Assembly (NCBI RefSeq): GCF_034440735.1 | Contig: NZ_CP140099.1 | Location: 124,001-188,000, forward strand | From: Deinococcus sp. AB2017081 | Lineage (GTDB): Bacteria > Deinococcota > Deinococci > Deinococcales > Deinococcaceae | DNA: 64,000 nt | Direction of reading: 5' to 3' | In this document: in pieces, positions 26,353-36,900 of the stretch | How the letters are laid out: each line of letters begins with the position of its first letter | Numbering within the stretch: position 1 is the stretch's first letter | Made by a program: the position numbers and the translations under genes | The notes under the pieces: generated by a model | Seen by the model: only the letters and a program-made list of their open reading frames with translations | What the model was told of the DNA's origin: nothing | Databases searched by the model: none

Positions 26353-29298
26353 ATGCACCGCCCCTGGACGCCCGAGGAACTCGCCCACCACTTCACCCTG
26401 ACCACTGGGGAACAGGCCTTTCTGGGCCACAAGGGCGCGGCCGCCACGCTCCACCTAGCCGCGCTGCTCAAGACCTTCCAGCTTCAGGGCGAGTTTCTGG
26501 ATCGTCCGCAGGCGGTGCCTGCGGCGGTCATCGACGTCCTGGCCCAGCAACTCGGCCTCTCTCCAGTCCTGTGGGCGGAGGTGGACTGGTCAACCCGAAC
26601 CGCGCGGCGCTACCGCGACGAGGTGGCGGATTTCTGCGGCTTCCGGGGGTTCCAAGCTTCCGATGAGGCCGCCCTCATCGCTCACCTCACGCCCCTGGTC
26701 GCCGACCTCAACACGGACTCGGAGGTTCTGAAGCAGCGCGGCCGGGAGTTTCTGCGGGGACAGCGTCTCGTTCCGCCCACGGCACAGCGGTTCGGACGCT
26801 GCCTGCGCGCGGCCGTGGGCGCACAGGCAGAGCACTGGATGCAGCGCGTCCAGCGCCAGCTCAGTTCCCAGACCTGTCGGGCCCTCGACGCCCTGATCAG
26901 CACCGACGCGGCGGCGGATGACCTGCAACCGCTGCTGGTCGTCCGCTCCACGCTGGCCACCCTCAAGGACACCGCCGGGCGGGTCAAGGTCGACACCGTC
27001 CTGGCGGAACTCGCCAAGCTCACCGAGCTGCGCGCCCTCGGCCTTCCGCCGCAGCTGTTTCAGGGGGTTCCTCCCAGAGTGCTCCAGCAGTACCGGCGCC
27101 GGGCCGCCAGTGAACCGCCCCGCGAATTGCGCCGCCATCCCGCTCCCCTGCGCCACGTCCTGCTCGCCGCGCTGTGCTGGGAGCGGCTGGTCGAGGTCAC
27201 CGACGACCTGGTGGAACTGCTGATCTCGGTGGCCCACCACATCGGCACCCGCGCCGAGAGCAAGGTGGAGGCGGAGGTGCTGCGGCACCTCCGGCGGGTG
27301 CAGGGCAAGAGTGCGCTGCTGTTCAAACTCGCCAAGGCCGCCCGCGCCCAGCCGGAACGGGCGGTGCGGGACGTGATCTACCCGGTGGTTCCGGAGACGG
27401 TGCTCGACGACCTGATCCGCGAGATGGAGGCCGAGGGAACCTATGGCCGCGAGGTGCGCCTGGTCACGCGCAACTCGTACGGTCACCATTACCGCCGGGC
27501 GATCTCGCTGCTGCTCGGCGTCCTGACGTTCCGCTGCAACAACGACCGTCACCAGCCGATCATGCGGGCGCTTGCCCTGCTGACGAAGTACCGGGATCGC
27601 CGGATCGGCACCTTTCCCCTGGGCGAGGACGTCCCCCTGGGTGGCGTCGTCAAGGACGACTGGCAGGCCCTGGTGCTCGATGATGCCGAGGGGCGCAGGA
27701 TCAACCGCGTCACCTACGAGATGTGCGTGCTGACCACGCTGCGCGACAAGATCCGCTGTAAGGAGGTGTGGATCGAGGGGGCCGGGCGCTTCCGCAATCC
27801 CGACGAGGACCTCCCGGGCGACTTCGAGCAGAAACGGGCCGAGTACTACTCGGCCCTGAACCAACCGGGTGAAGCGCAGACCTTCACCGCTCAACTCCGC
27901 ACCCGGATGGAGCGCGCGCTGGACGCCCTGAACACCGACCTTCCCGACAACGCCAGGGTCAGGCTGATCACGTCCAAGAAAGGCAAGGGGCGGCTGTCGG
28001 TCTCCCCGCTCACGGCGCTCCCCGAACCGCAGAACATCACCCGGCTGGCGGCGGCGCTGGTGCAGCGCTGGCCGATGACCAACCTGCTGGACGTCCTGAA
28101 GGAGACCGAACTGCGTACCGGGTTCACCGACGCCTTCCACACGGTGGCTGCCCGTGAGGTGCTGAGCCGTGAGGTGGTGCAGCGCCGCCTGCTCCTGTGC
28201 CTGCATGGGATCGGCACCAACGCCGGTTTGAAGCGGATGTGCAGTGGGGGTGGGGAGGACAGCTTCGCTGACCTCCAGTACATCCGCCGCCGATACGTTC
28301 AGAAAGAGCAGCTCCGGGACGCCATCAGCCGCGTGTGCAACGCCATCTTCCAGGCCAGGGACGCCGCCCTGTGGGGCGAGGCCACCACCACCTGTGCCTC
28401 GGACAGCAAGAAGTTCGGGGCCTGGAACCAGAACCTGATGACCGAGTGGCACGCCCGCTACGGCGGCCCCGGCGTGATGGTGTACTGGCACGTGGAGCAG
28501 CATTCGGTGTGTATCTACAGCCAGCTCAAGCGCTGCTCAAGCAGTGAGGTGGCCGCCATGATCGAGGGGGTGCTCAGGCACGACACCGAGATGGAGGTGG
28601 ACAAAAACTATGTCGATACCCACGGCCAGAGCGAGGTGGGCTTCGCGTTCTGCCACCTGCTCGGCTTCCAGCTCCTGCCGCGCCTGAAAAACATGGGGCG
28701 CCAGAAGCTGTACCGCGCGAACAGGGGCGAGCCGGAGAAGTACGCCCAGCTCCAGGCGATCCTGACCAGGCCGATCCAGTGGGAACTGATCGAGCAGCAG
28801 TACGACGAGATGATCAAGCTCGCCACCGCCCTGCGGCTGGGGACGGCGGACGCCGAGAGCATCCTGCGGCGCTTCACGCGCCAGAACGTCCAGCACCCGA
28901 CGTACCGGGCGCTGGCCGAACTGGGGAAAGCGGTGAAGACCGCTTTCCTATGCGACTACCTGCGCCAGGAGGAGCTGCGCCGCGAGATTCACGAGGGCCT
29001 GCAGGTCATCGAATCGTGGAACAGCGCGAACGACTTCATCCTGTACGGCAAGGGCGGCGAATTCACCAGCAACCGGATCGACGAGCAGGAACTTCAGATG
29101 CTGGGCCTGCACCTGCTGCAGGTCAGCCTGATCTACGTCAACACCCTGATGATGCAGCAAGTACTCGCCCAGCCGGAGTGGCAGGGCCGGCTGACCGGGG
29201 CAGACCTGCGGGCGCTGACGCCGCTGAAGTGGCAGCACATCAACCCGTACGGCACCTTCACGCTGGACATGCACGAGCGGCTGCCCCTGGAGTTCTAG
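26353..29298 (+). CDS. tnpA: Tn3-family transposase
   Basis: A 981-residue DDE transposase, full length for Tn3 TnpA. Catalytic residues are in [11 protein letters not shown] (Asp), [11 protein letters not shown] (Asp) and [11 protein letters not shown] (Glu). The N-terminal DUF4158-like DNA-binding region starts [15 protein letters not shown]. It ends [15 protein letters not shown], the usual Tn3 C-terminus, 5 bases before the right inverted repeat. The gene is intact, so the element may be active. Confidence 0.95.
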   Translation: MHRPWTPEELAHHFTLTTGEQAFLGHKGAAATLHLAALLKTFQLQGEFLDRPQAVPAAVIDVLAQQLGLSPVLWAEVDWSTRTARRYRDEVADFCGFRGFQASDEAALIAHLTPLVADLNTDSEVLKQRGREFLRGQRLVPPTAQRFGRCLRAAVGAQAEHWMQRVQRQLSSQTCRALDALISTDAAADDLQPLLVVRSTLATLKDTAGRVKVDTVLAELAKLTELRALGLPPQLFQGVPPRVLQQYRRRAASEPPRELRRHPAPLRHVLLAALCWERLVEVTDDLVELLISVAHHIGTRAESKVEAEVLRHLRRVQGKSALLFKLAKAARAQPERAVRDVIYPVVPETVLDDLIREMEAEGTYGREVRLVTRNSYGHHYRRAISLLLGVLTFRCNNDRHQPIMRALALLTKYRDRRIGTFPLGEDVPLGGVVKDDWQALVLDDAEGRRINRVTYEMCVLTTLRDKIRCKEVWIEGAGRFRNPDEDLPGDFEQKRAEYYSALNQPGEAQTFTAQLRTRMERALDALNTDLPDNARVRLITSKKGKGRLSVSPLTALPEPQNITRLAAALVQRWPMTNLLDVLKETELRTGFTDAFHTVAAREVLSREVVQRRLLLCLHGIGTNAGLKRMCSGGGEDSFADLQYIRRRYVQKEQLRDAISRVCNAIFQARDAALWGEATTTCASDSKKFGAWNQNLMTEWHARYGGPGVMVYWHVEQHSVCIYSQLKRCSSSEVAAMIEGVLRHDTEMEVDKNYVDTHGQSEVGFAFCHLLGFQLLPRLKNMGRQKLYRANRGEPEKYAQLQAILTRPIQWELIEQQYDEMIKLATALRLGTADAESILRRFTRQNVQHPTYRALAELGKAVKTAFLCDYLRQEELRREIHEGLQVIESWNSANDFILYGKGGEFTSNRIDEQELQMLGLHLLQVSLIYVNTLMMQQVLAQPEWQGRLTGADLRALTPLKWQHINPYGTFTLDMHERLPLEF

Positions 29299-29303
29299 CG
29301 GGC

Positions 29304-29347
29304 GCAGACGAGTTGGCCAAAATGTTGGCCTTCGCTAGGTTAAGCCC
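29304..29347. repeat. Right terminal inverted repeat of the Tn3-family transposon
   Basis: 44 bp, read inward on the minus strand as GGGCTTAACCTAGCGAAGG and matching the left end. The next five bases (29348-29352) are TGTTT, the right target-site duplication. Confidence 0.88.
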
Positions 29348-29376
29348 TGTTTACGTGACAGCCTCTGCGGTTCCGC

Positions 29377-31083
29377 CTACTCAGCGCTGGAAGGGTCTGG
29401 GTCTTCGTCTTCCACCACGGCCCAGGGCTCAAACAGGAAGGGGTATCGCATGCAATAGAGCGGGATCTCGGGGTCTGCCTCTGGCAGTTTGTCCAGGGAC
29501 ATGACGTGTGTCTCCGGGCAACGTTCGTTCGCCACCCCCTGAATCTCGTTTTCTAGGATTGCCCGAAGTGAGTGCCCGGTGGTCTTGGCCTGATGAACCG
29601 CCATCTCCAGCTCAATCAGGTCCATGAGCAGCATGTCGTAGGACGCGTTGTTTAAAGGATCGGCGGGGTACTGCCGCAGGTGACGGCCCAACAGCCGCCC
29701 AGCTCGGGGGGGCAGATCGTGAACCAGCGCGATCACCAGAGGACGACCTGACGCGGCATCAATTTGGGTCTGCACGTCCTTGTACTCTGAAAGATGGGCC
29801 CGGAGGTCGGAGATCTTCCGTCCTGCCTTGTCAGGGTGAAGGGCCTCGAAGGCCGCACCGTAATTGCGTTTTAAACGCGGTGCCGTCGGATCGGGAGCGG
29901 TCGTGGGTCGAGTTCGCGTGGCCTTGGCCTCAATCAGGATGGGGCGGTCGTCTCTAGGATCCAGCAGCAAGAGGTCGGGCCCCTTAATCCGCTCCCTTGT
30001 AGTACGCCAGTACTCCCGTTCAGACACGACCCGCGCTGGCGGGGGAAAGGCGTCCTGAAAGAGGTGCAGAAGGTACGTCTCCAGTGCTTTCCCGCGGGTG
30101 TTGTTGTAGGCGTCCTGCTTATCTGCCGGTATGGCTGCATCAAGCAGGGTGAGCAGCGTGTGGGATACCGCGATGCGTAGGCTGCTGCCCTCTGGAAGGA
30201 CGTATTGCCCGTTCTTGAGGCGCACCAGGGGGCGGTGGTCTAGTGCGAAGGGGATGGTCTGTGGGGTGTCCGTCAGCCCCAGATGCATATGGCTGTCCTG
30301 CCAGGCACGTAGCTCTGGTACGGTGGCCGAGAGACAGGCGAGCGCTGCGTCCACCACCGCCCGGGGAATCCGTAAGGCCTGCGTAAACCGCTCGGCAGTG
30401 AACTGGAGGTGCTGAAGGCGCCAGGGTCGCCCACCTTCCACCAATGCGAACCAGACCTCCATCCTCTCAACTTGAGAGTTGAGGTGCAGGGCTTGATCGA
30501 CGCCTTCGCCACAGGAGAGCTGCCAGGCTTCGAGCAGGATGATGAAGCGCAGCAGGTCGACCAGGGACAGCCCGTAGCGGTCGGCGAACACCTGATCGAC
30601 ATCGAGGTATTTCTTTCCCTGTGGGGCCGAAGCGATCAGGTGGCCGTACACCTGCTGGGCCCGGGCCGCCAACGTGATGTTCTGGTGCCTCAGTTGATTG
30701 GCCATCAACGGCAGGAGAAGCGTGAACAGGGTGTCTCGCTCCTCGGGCATGTGAAGACCGTCCACGGTCATGCACTCGGTCCAGCGCTGATCCAACTCAC
30801 GTGCGGTGATCCGTTGCGTCTTGTACTCGGCGGCTTTCGAGCGCAGGACGGCGAGGAGAAACAGGCGCCGGAGTGCGAAGACCAGCAGCGTCCGCGCCGC
30901 TGGGACTTTGCCCTGCAAAGGCTCGTCGCTCACGTTGAACAGGGCGCTGAGGGTGAGCAGGTCCGTGAGGTCGTACGGGTTCAACCTCTCCCCGATCTCG
31001 TCAATGGTGGACGGTGGAGGACGGGTCGCCCTGGGGTTCCTGCGCTGATCCGGAGGAATACGGGATACCCGCTTGCTGCTCAT
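29377..31083 (-). CDS. PD-(D/E)XK nuclease-domain protein
   Basis: About 568 residues. The C-terminal half carries a PD-(D/E)XK nuclease core: GKALETYLLHLF (a conserved Glu), then GPDLLLLDPRDDRPILIEAK, giving Asp and the E-x-K pair. The N-terminal 350 residues are helical with no recognised domain. The ATG (MSSKRVSR) has GGAG upstream; an ATG 14 codons earlier is possible. Before the transposon inserted, this gene lay just upstream of the methyltransferase remnant and DUF4238 gene on the same strand, so it may be part of an old restriction-like locus. Target unknown. Confidence 0.7.
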   Translation of the reverse strand: MSSKRVSRIPPDQRRNPRATRPPPSTIDEIGERLNPYDLTDLLTLSALFNVSDEPLQGKVPAARTLLVFALRRLFLLAVLRSKAAEYKTQRITARELDQRWTECMTVDGLHMPEERDTLFTLLLPLMANQLRHQNITLAARAQQVYGHLIASAPQGKKYLDVDQVFADRYGLSLVDLLRFIILLEAWQLSCGEGVDQALHLNSQVERMEVWFALVEGGRPWRLQHLQFTAERFTQALRIPRAVVDAALACLSATVPELRAWQDSHMHLGLTDTPQTIPFALDHRPLVRLKNGQYVLPEGSSLRIAVSHTLLTLLDAAIPADKQDAYNNTRGKALETYLLHLFQDAFPPPARVVSEREYWRTTRERIKGPDLLLLDPRDDRPILIEAKATRTRPTTAPDPTAPRLKRNYGAAFEALHPDKAGRKISDLRAHLSEYKDVQTQIDAASGRPLVIALVHDLPPRAGRLLGRHLRQYPADPLNNASYDMLLMDLIELEMAVHQAKTTGHSLRAILENEIQGVANERCPETHVMSLDKLPEADPEIPLYCMRYPFLFEPWAVVEDEDPDPSSAE

Positions 31084-31291
31084 GCGAGGCGACTCCACTG
31101 GGGAGCGGTGGAACGTGTCCACCACCCGACACGTGGCCGGAAGCGCCCCCCAACGTTCTTCATCGAGCTGATTGCGTCACGAAGGCGACGTTGAATTTGG
31201 GCATCGCGAACAGTATGGCGTAACCCATGTCCCAGCGCGGCCCAGTTGCGACTGCAACACTTTGAAGGGTTGTGTCGCCTTAGAGCCAGGA

Positions 31292-31600
31292 TCAGAACAC
31301 GTGTTCAAACAGCGTGCCGGGACGTGGCTGCTGACTGCCCTGCAGGAGTTCCGGGAACAGGAACGGCATGCCACGTCTTTCGCACCGCAGGTGATATTCG
31401 AGGTGGGCGTGGTAGCGCTGGCTGGGCAGGACGATGAGGTTGTCCGGGGCATTATTGGTGCTGTTGCCGTCCTTGTGGTGGACGACTTCGCCGGCCAGCA
31501 GGGGGCGGCCCAGCAGCTGTTCGGCAAGGACGCGGTGCAGCGTACGGCGACGGCCGGTGCGGGTGTCTCTGATTCTGATGTAGCGTTTGTAGTGTCGCAT
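31292..31600 (-). CDS. HNH endonuclease
   Basis: About 102 residues with a complete HNH motif: VVHHKDGNSTNNAPDNLIVL, then RYHAHLEYH. This is the compact homing-type HNH nuclease common in phages and mobile DNA. I chose the ATG (MRHYKRYI) with GGAG upstream; an 18-codon extension to a GTG is open but has no ribosome site. The gene stands alone between the nuclease gene and the PIN toxin module. Confidence 0.8.
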   Translation of the reverse strand: MRHYKRYIRIRDTRTGRRRTLHRVLAEQLLGRPLLAGEVVHHKDGNSTNNAPDNLIVLPSQRYHAHLEYHLRCERRGMPFLFPELLQGSQQPRPGTLFEHVF

Positions 31601-31737
31601 GTGAAGGCCGCTCCAGTCATTACCGGGCACAAGATGAAGAACGTTGGAGATCACGTTTTTAATGATGTTAGTCTAACATAACTTATAACGTTACTTTCAA
31701 GGTCAAATCTGAAGTGTCTTCTCGGAGTAACCTGAAT

Positions 31738-31773
31738 TTCACTTATTTCATTTGACTGCGGTATACTGCGGGC
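31738..31773 (+). promoter_or_regulatory. Leaderless promoter of the PIN toxin-antitoxin module
   Basis: TATACT (31762-31767), a near-perfect -10, lies six bases before the ATG at 31774. TTCACT (31738-31743) is at an acceptable -35 distance. No ribosome site is present, so the transcript is probably leaderless. Upstream AT-rich DNA contains an AACGTTA motif (31687-31693) shared with the partition region. Confidence 0.55.
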
Positions 31774-32229
31774 ATGACTGTGGCGTTCACCCCTCCCCAG
31801 CAGGATCTGGAGCAGCTCAAGGTCCTGGCCGAGCGCCTCTCCCAGGCGGACGGCCCCCTCGAGCTCGTGCTCGGGCAGGGCGATCACGCCCAGCGGATCA
31901 CGCTCTCGCCCCTGGTGGCCCAGCTGCTCCAGGCCTCCGTCCAGGAACTGGGGGACGGCCACACCGTCGCCCTGGTCGCCACGGAGCAGGAACTCACCCC
32001 CGCCGCCGCGGCCCGGCTGCTCGGCGTCAGCCGCCCTCACCTCGTCAATGCCCTGCTCCACACCGGCCAGTTGCCGTACCGCATGGAAGGCACCCATCAC
32101 CGCATCGCCCTGACTGACGTGCTCGCCTACCGCGACGAGCGCGACCGGCGTCACGCCGCGGCGGACGCCCTGACGCGGCTGACGGAAGACCTCCAGCTGT
32201 ACGAGCAGCCAGCAGGGAACCCACAGTAA
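31774..32229 (+). CDS. Antitoxin with excisionase-type helix-turn-helix
   Basis: A 151-residue protein. Its middle has the excisionase/MerR-like helix-turn-helix LTPAAAARLLGVSRPHLVNAL, followed by the wing PYRMEGTHHRIALTDVLAY. This is the standard DNA-binding antitoxin paired with PIN toxins of the long type. The next gene starts directly after its stop. It should neutralise the PIN nuclease and repress the leaderless promoter. Confidence 0.8.
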   Translation: MTVAFTPPQQDLEQLKVLAERLSQADGPLELVLGQGDHAQRITLSPLVAQLLQASVQELGDGHTVALVATEQELTPAAAARLLGVSRPHLVNALLHTGQLPYRMEGTHHRIALTDVLAYRDERDRRHAAADALTRLTEDLQLYEQPAGNPQ

Positions 32230-32664
32230 GTGACGGCCGGCCCGTCACCCCACCTTCCAGAAGCGTTCTGCGACGCCAACGTGCTCTACCCCTCGCTGCT
32301 CCGTGATCTGCTCATCCGGCTGGACATCGAGGGCCTGTGCCGCCTGCGGTGGTCGGACGAGGTCAACGAGGAATGGATCCACGCGCTCGTCCGTGACCGC
32401 GGCCTGCCGAGGGCACCCCTCGACCAGACCCGGCTGCTGATGGACGCGGCCGTCCCCCACGCCCGGGTCACGGACTACCAGCACCTCATGCCAGGGCTGC
32501 ACCTGCCGGATCCCGACGACCGGCATGTGCTGGCTGCCGCCCTTCACAGCGGTGCCCCTGCCCTGATCACCTTCAACCTGACCGACTTCCCGGCGGCCGC
32601 CGTGCCTGGCACCGCCCTGGCGGTGGTGCATCCTGACGGCTGGCTGGCCCCGGTGCTCGCGTAG
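32230..32664 (+). CDS. PIN-domain toxin, truncated by an in-frame TAG
   Basis: A 144-residue PIN ribonuclease with acidic residues in FCDANVLYP, the conserved Glu region RWSDEVNEEW and LPDPDDRHVLAAA. It starts with GTG directly after the antitoxin stop. The reading frame resumes without shift beyond the TAG for another 48 codons, giving the C-terminal helical tail that usually completes this PIN group. The catalytic domain is complete before the stop, so the short form may keep some activity. Confidence 0.75.
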   Translation: MTAGPSPHLPEAFCDANVLYPSLLRDLLIRLDIEGLCRLRWSDEVNEEWIHALVRDRGLPRAPLDQTRLLMDAAVPHARVTDYQHLMPGLHLPDPDDRHVLAAALHSGAPALITFNLTDFPAAAVPGTALAVVHPDGWLAPVLA

Positions 32665-32811
32665 CACCCGCAGGCCACTGATCGGGTGCTGCGTCGGCTC
32701 ATGGCACCATTTAAGAAGCCTACGCTCACCAGCAGCGATGTGGCCACGGCGTTGTCCCACCTGCAGCTCCCACAGTCAGCTGCCGTACTGCAGGACATGC
32801 TCGACCAGTGA
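32665..32811 (+). pseudogene. Separated C-terminal tail of the PIN toxin
   Basis: Directly after the TAG the same frame reads HPQATDRVLRRLMAPF, then KKPTLTSSDVATAL and LPQSAAVLQDML, ending in TGA. This matches the usual PIN C-terminus (a KNPPLT-like turn, then a LERQGLPxTxxxLR-like helix). Total length with the tail would be about 193 residues, normal for the family. It arose by a nonsense change, or it is read through. Confidence 0.6.
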
Positions 32812-32840
32812 ATCTGTTAGGTTACTTCACAGGTTGATTT

Positions 32841-32860
32841 CAACGTTAGCAATAACGTTT
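32841..32860. repeat. AACGTT motifs upstream of parA, candidate partition site/operator
   Basis: Two AACGTT hexamers (32842 and 32854) lie 12 bases apart just before parA. Further copies occur at 31687 and at 33847, the latter directly after the parB-like gene. The palindromic hexamer flanking a ParA cassette on both sides suggests binding sites of the small partner protein. Confidence 0.4.
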
Positions 32861-32874
32861 GATTTGAGGTGCAC

Positions 32875-33546
32875 ATGATCTATGTGGTAGGCGGCATCAA
32901 GGGTGGGAGTGGCAAGACGACCGTGGCGACAAACCTGGCGGTGGCCCTGGCGCTGGATGGACGGGATGTCCTGCTCGTAGACGCCGACGACCAGGAAACG
33001 GCGACGGACTTCTCCGCGTGGCGGAACGAACGCCAGGGTGGACAGACGGGTTATACCGCCGTCCAGTTGACCGGGCAGGCGGCCCGTGAGGAACTCAGGA
33101 AACTGGCGGCCAAATTCCAAGACGTCGTGATCGATACCGGGGGGCGCGACACGACCAGCCAGCGGGCCGCCCTGACCGTGGCCGACCTGTACCTCGTGCC
33201 ATTCAACCCCCGCAGCTTCGATGTGTGGACCCTGGAGAAGGTGGCGCGGCTGATCCAGGAGATCCGGACAGTCAACCCGGAACTGAAGGCCCACGCGTTC
33301 CTGAACCGGGCCGATCCCCGTGGCAGCGACAACGACGACGCGGCGGAGGCCCTCAAGGAATCGGAGGCCCTGGCCTTCCTCGACGCGCCGCTCGGGAACC
33401 GCAAGGCCTACGCCAACGCGGCCGCGCAGGGCCTGGGTGTGCTGGAGCTCCGACCGGACGACCGCAAGGCATCCCAGGAATTCCTGCACTTGTACCGGCA
33501 GGTCACCGGCAGGGAACCGCAGTTCGCAGCGGGCAGGGGAGAGTAG
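32875..33546 (+). CDS. parA: ParA-family partition ATPase (first cassette)
   Basis: About 223 residues. The deviant Walker A motif KGGSGKTT lies near the N-terminus, followed by LLVDADDQ (Walker A') and VVIDTGGRD (Walker B). Short ParA proteins without an N-terminal DNA-binding domain are type Ib-like and rely on a small partner for DNA binding and autoregulation. I chose the ATG following GAGGTG. The partner gene starts 2 bases after the stop. Confidence 0.9.
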   Translation: MIYVVGGIKGGSGKTTVATNLAVALALDGRDVLLVDADDQETATDFSAWRNERQGGQTGYTAVQLTGQAAREELRKLAAKFQDVVIDTGGRDTTSQRAALTVADLYLVPFNPRSFDVWTLEKVARLIQEIRTVNPELKAHAFLNRADPRGSDNDDAAEALKESEALAFLDAPLGNRKAYANAAAQGLGVLELRPDDRKASQEFLHLYRQVTGREPQFAAGRGE

Positions 33547-33548
33547 GC

Positions 33549-33854
33549 ATGGCCGTCTCGCGTGCCCCCAAACGGCCACCCGCTCCGCCGGCCATCCCGG
33601 AAGACCGGGTACAGGAAGTCATTCGCCGCGGGGGCACGGTCGCCGCGGATCTCACCCTGCCCACCGCAAGGGAAGCCGACGCTCAGGTCGACGAGCTGAA
33701 GAACGTCCAGCTCCGACTCTACGAGAGCACGCTGGGTGAGATTGACCGCCTCCGGCAGGCCGCGTCCAGAGGGAGGCGGCCGAAGTCACGCCATGCCTGG
33801 CTGGTCGATGCCATCGAGGAAAAGCTGGAACGGGAACGTCGAAAACAACGTTGA
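33549..33854 (+). CDS. Small ParB-like partner protein of ParA
   Basis: A 101-residue basic protein directly downstream of parA. The N-terminus is Pro-rich and likely disordered (RAPKRPPAPPAIPED). The C-terminal half resembles a ribbon-helix-helix or helical DNA-binding unit (GRRPKSRHAWLVDAIEEKLE). Small centromere-binding partners of short ParA proteins have this size and build. An AACGTT motif follows its last codons. Confidence 0.65.
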   Translation: MAVSRAPKRPPAPPAIPEDRVQEVIRRGGTVAADLTLPTAREADAQVDELKNVQLRLYESTLGEIDRLRQAASRGRRPKSRHAWLVDAIEEKLERERRKQR

Positions 33855-33934
33855 AAAGAATATTGGATTAAACGTCGCTGAAAACCTCGGATCCGGTGTT
33901 GGTAGTAACGATACGCGTATGGCTTTTTCCTCTT

Positions 33935-36900
33935 CTATGCTGCATACCGTACGTCTGCCGCACCCGTGGTCGTCAATCGTGCCTGCCCCAACATCACCAG
34001 TGTCGCAATGATCTCTTCCACCTGACTGGGCCTTGCGCCTGTGAAGGCCAACGCAACCTCACGTGAGGTCAGCGGCTGTCCTGCCTGCTGCAGACGTTGA
34101 CGCACCGCCTGAACCTGCGCCGGCAGGGACGTTGGGAAGGGCTGGAGTGCCGCCACTTTCGGCACGGTAGGGGGCACCGCAATTCCTAGGCCCTCCTGCA
34201 CACGGCGTCCTGGATCCTGGTATTCGGGTCGAAGGTAGCGAACGGTGCCCGCGCGTTCCTCCGCAGCCCGAGCGGCATTGAGGGAAGCGAGGGTTGCCAG
34301 GATGTCCTGGTCTGACGGCCGCGATGCGGTGCCGTAGGCAGCTGCGACTGCCTCATCCAGCCGGTCATGAAGCTCCCTGAGCACCGTGATGAGGCCTTGA
34401 TCGTGAATCTTCTGTTCGGCGGCATCAAGGGGCTCCCCACTCCTGAGCTTGGCGAGGACGTTGTACATCCCTGTCAGCGTCAGGGCCGGGTGAATCTCCT
34501 GCCTGGCCTTCCGATGGTCATCGAGGGCCTGAGCGGACTCACGGATTTGGCCCTGCTGTTCCGGGGTGGCGTATGGGAACGGGAACGTCTCGAAACAGGT
34601 CGTCTTGTTGTAGCGGGGATCATTGCCCACCCCTAGCCTGCTTCCCTGAGCGAGAGACCACACCACGTGGTGTCGGCTGCTCAGCACTCCGAGGTGGTAC
34701 GCGTCCTCGAAGCCAAAGGTCACCAGCGTGCTGTCGGGGACAACGCTGGCGTCAATAAATTGGAAGACCTGGTGCTTCGCTGTCTCCAGCGTCACCACGT
34801 AGCGGGTCAGCCCTGCCGTGAACGCCCGGAACACGGGCCGCGAGTGACCCAGCACCCACCAGAGCTCCCGGAACAGGGCGTTGTTGTTTTGCTGACGCAG
34901 GTCATAGACGTGGTTGCGCAGGTGCTGGTAGAGGGCGGGGAACTCGGAGCGTACTCCCTCTTCAGGAAGACCGTGGAAGTCGATGACGTACTTTCCACGT
35001 GTCCGGCTCATCAGATCCCGCCCATTAACGTAGGGGCGGACGTGCCTGGCCACCACGGGATCCGTCATCGCTCCGAAGCTTGCGGCTTCGTCCTCAGTCA
35101 GCAGAAATCCCGCGCCAATGGTTTTCATACCGACGGCGCAGAGTCCATCGTTGGCTTTCAACGGAAGTGTGTCGGTCAGGTTCACGCCAACCGTCAGGTT
35201 CGGGTGGATCATGCCGGTCACGCTGGAGGTCTCGCCGACCAGCGTGTCGCCTTCACCGGCCGTGTCCAGCTCACGCGTCACCGTCGTGAGCTCGCCACTT
35301 GTCCGGCCGGCCTCGCCGACGGTCATGGCCACCCGCACCGCCGCCCCATCAGCGGCATCCACCCAGGGATGATCGGGAATAGCGGACACCAGCGACAGGG
35401 GGGTGGTCTCGTTCTGGAGATGACCTTCGAGAACCCGCCGGTTGTAGGCCTGGGAAATGGAATTGGTGGTGATGAAACCGAAGCGACGCACCGCTCCCGC
35501 CCGAACCAGCTCAGCGGCCCGATCCCACCACCGCAGTACGAAGTCGGTGGCCTGCGGCACCTGGGGCCACGCCGCCTGAAGGGCATCCACGTAGCCGTCC
35601 CCGAGCGTCTCGCGCATGCGTTTCGAACCGAGAAACGGTGGTTTCCCACGATGTAGTCCGCCCGTGGCCAGGGTGCCGGCCGAGGATTGAGGTAGTCCTC
35701 GTCCTGACGTGTAGCCGCCTCATCCGGAACGTTGACTCCAGTGACCGGGTGCACCCTGAAGGTCGCGCCGTCCCAGCGGGTGACGGGAAGGCCGGTGCTC
35801 GTGACCCGGGGACGTCGGTCGTCGTAGGCGAGCACCGCATCTCCCTGGCGGATGTTATGGAAAGCCTGGAGGATCGGCTCTGGAGGCCGGGCCTTCCCAT
35901 GTTCCCGGGCGTACAGCTGGAGGTAGCCGATCCACAGCACCAGCTCGGCCACGCTGGCGGCCCTGGGATTGAGCTCAATGCCCAAGAACTGCTCCGGGCT
36001 CACACCTATCAGGGGGGCGGGTCCGCCCAGGGCGACCAGCGTTTCCACGACCTCGGCCTCAAGGCGTTTCATCAGTTCCATGCTGACGTACAGGAAATTG
36101 CCCGTCCCACATGCGGGATCAAGCACCTTCGTTTCCTGGAGATGCCCCAGGAAGCGCTCGACCAGGGTACGGGCCTTCCTCCGGGCCGCGTCGTTGCCCT
36201 CATTTCTGTCCAGGGTGTTCTGAACTTCCACCTGCGTGTTGCGCCAGGTCTCACGCAGCGGCACCATCACCGTCTGATTCACCAGACGCTCCACGTACGC
36301 CCGTGGCGTGTAGTGGGCACCCAGCCTGTGCCGCTCCACCGGGTTCAGGGCACGCTCGACAAGCGTCCCGAAGATGCTAGGTTCTACCTGACTCCAGTCA
36401 TGTTCGGCCGCCTGAATGAGCAGGTTCAACTGCGGGTCGGTGACCGGCAGCACCTCCACCCCTTCGAACAGTCCGCCATTGAAGTGCAGCACCTGCTCCT
36501 GCAGCGCGACGCTGTACCCACCCGTCGCCATCTTGCTCCACAGCTCCTCGACGGTCGGGACGAAGGCCTCCAGTCGTCCTCGCAGGGTCTCCAGCGTGCG
36601 GCGGAACCGGAAGTCGGAGATCAGGCCGACATCTTCCGCGAACATGGTGAAGATCATCCGCGTGAGAAAGGCGCTCACGCGTTCGGAACTCAGGAACTGC
36701 CCCTGCGCATCAGTCTGCCGTTCCAGACTGCGGCTGAGGGTGGCCAGCGTCTCGGCCACCTGCCGGGTGACCCGGGCGGCATGGTGGCTGGGATCGAGGC
36801 TGAGTGGGTCGAGCCAGATTCGTCGCAGCCGCTCACGTACGTCCTCGCGTCGGAGGTCGTCGAGGAGAATCCGGTGGGTTCGGGCTTCGGGGAAGGGCAG

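Noticed and set aside
26590..28503. 637-codon minus-strand frame inside the Tn3 transposase gene
   Set aside because: Antisense shadow; the plus strand encodes a full TnpA with DDE residues.
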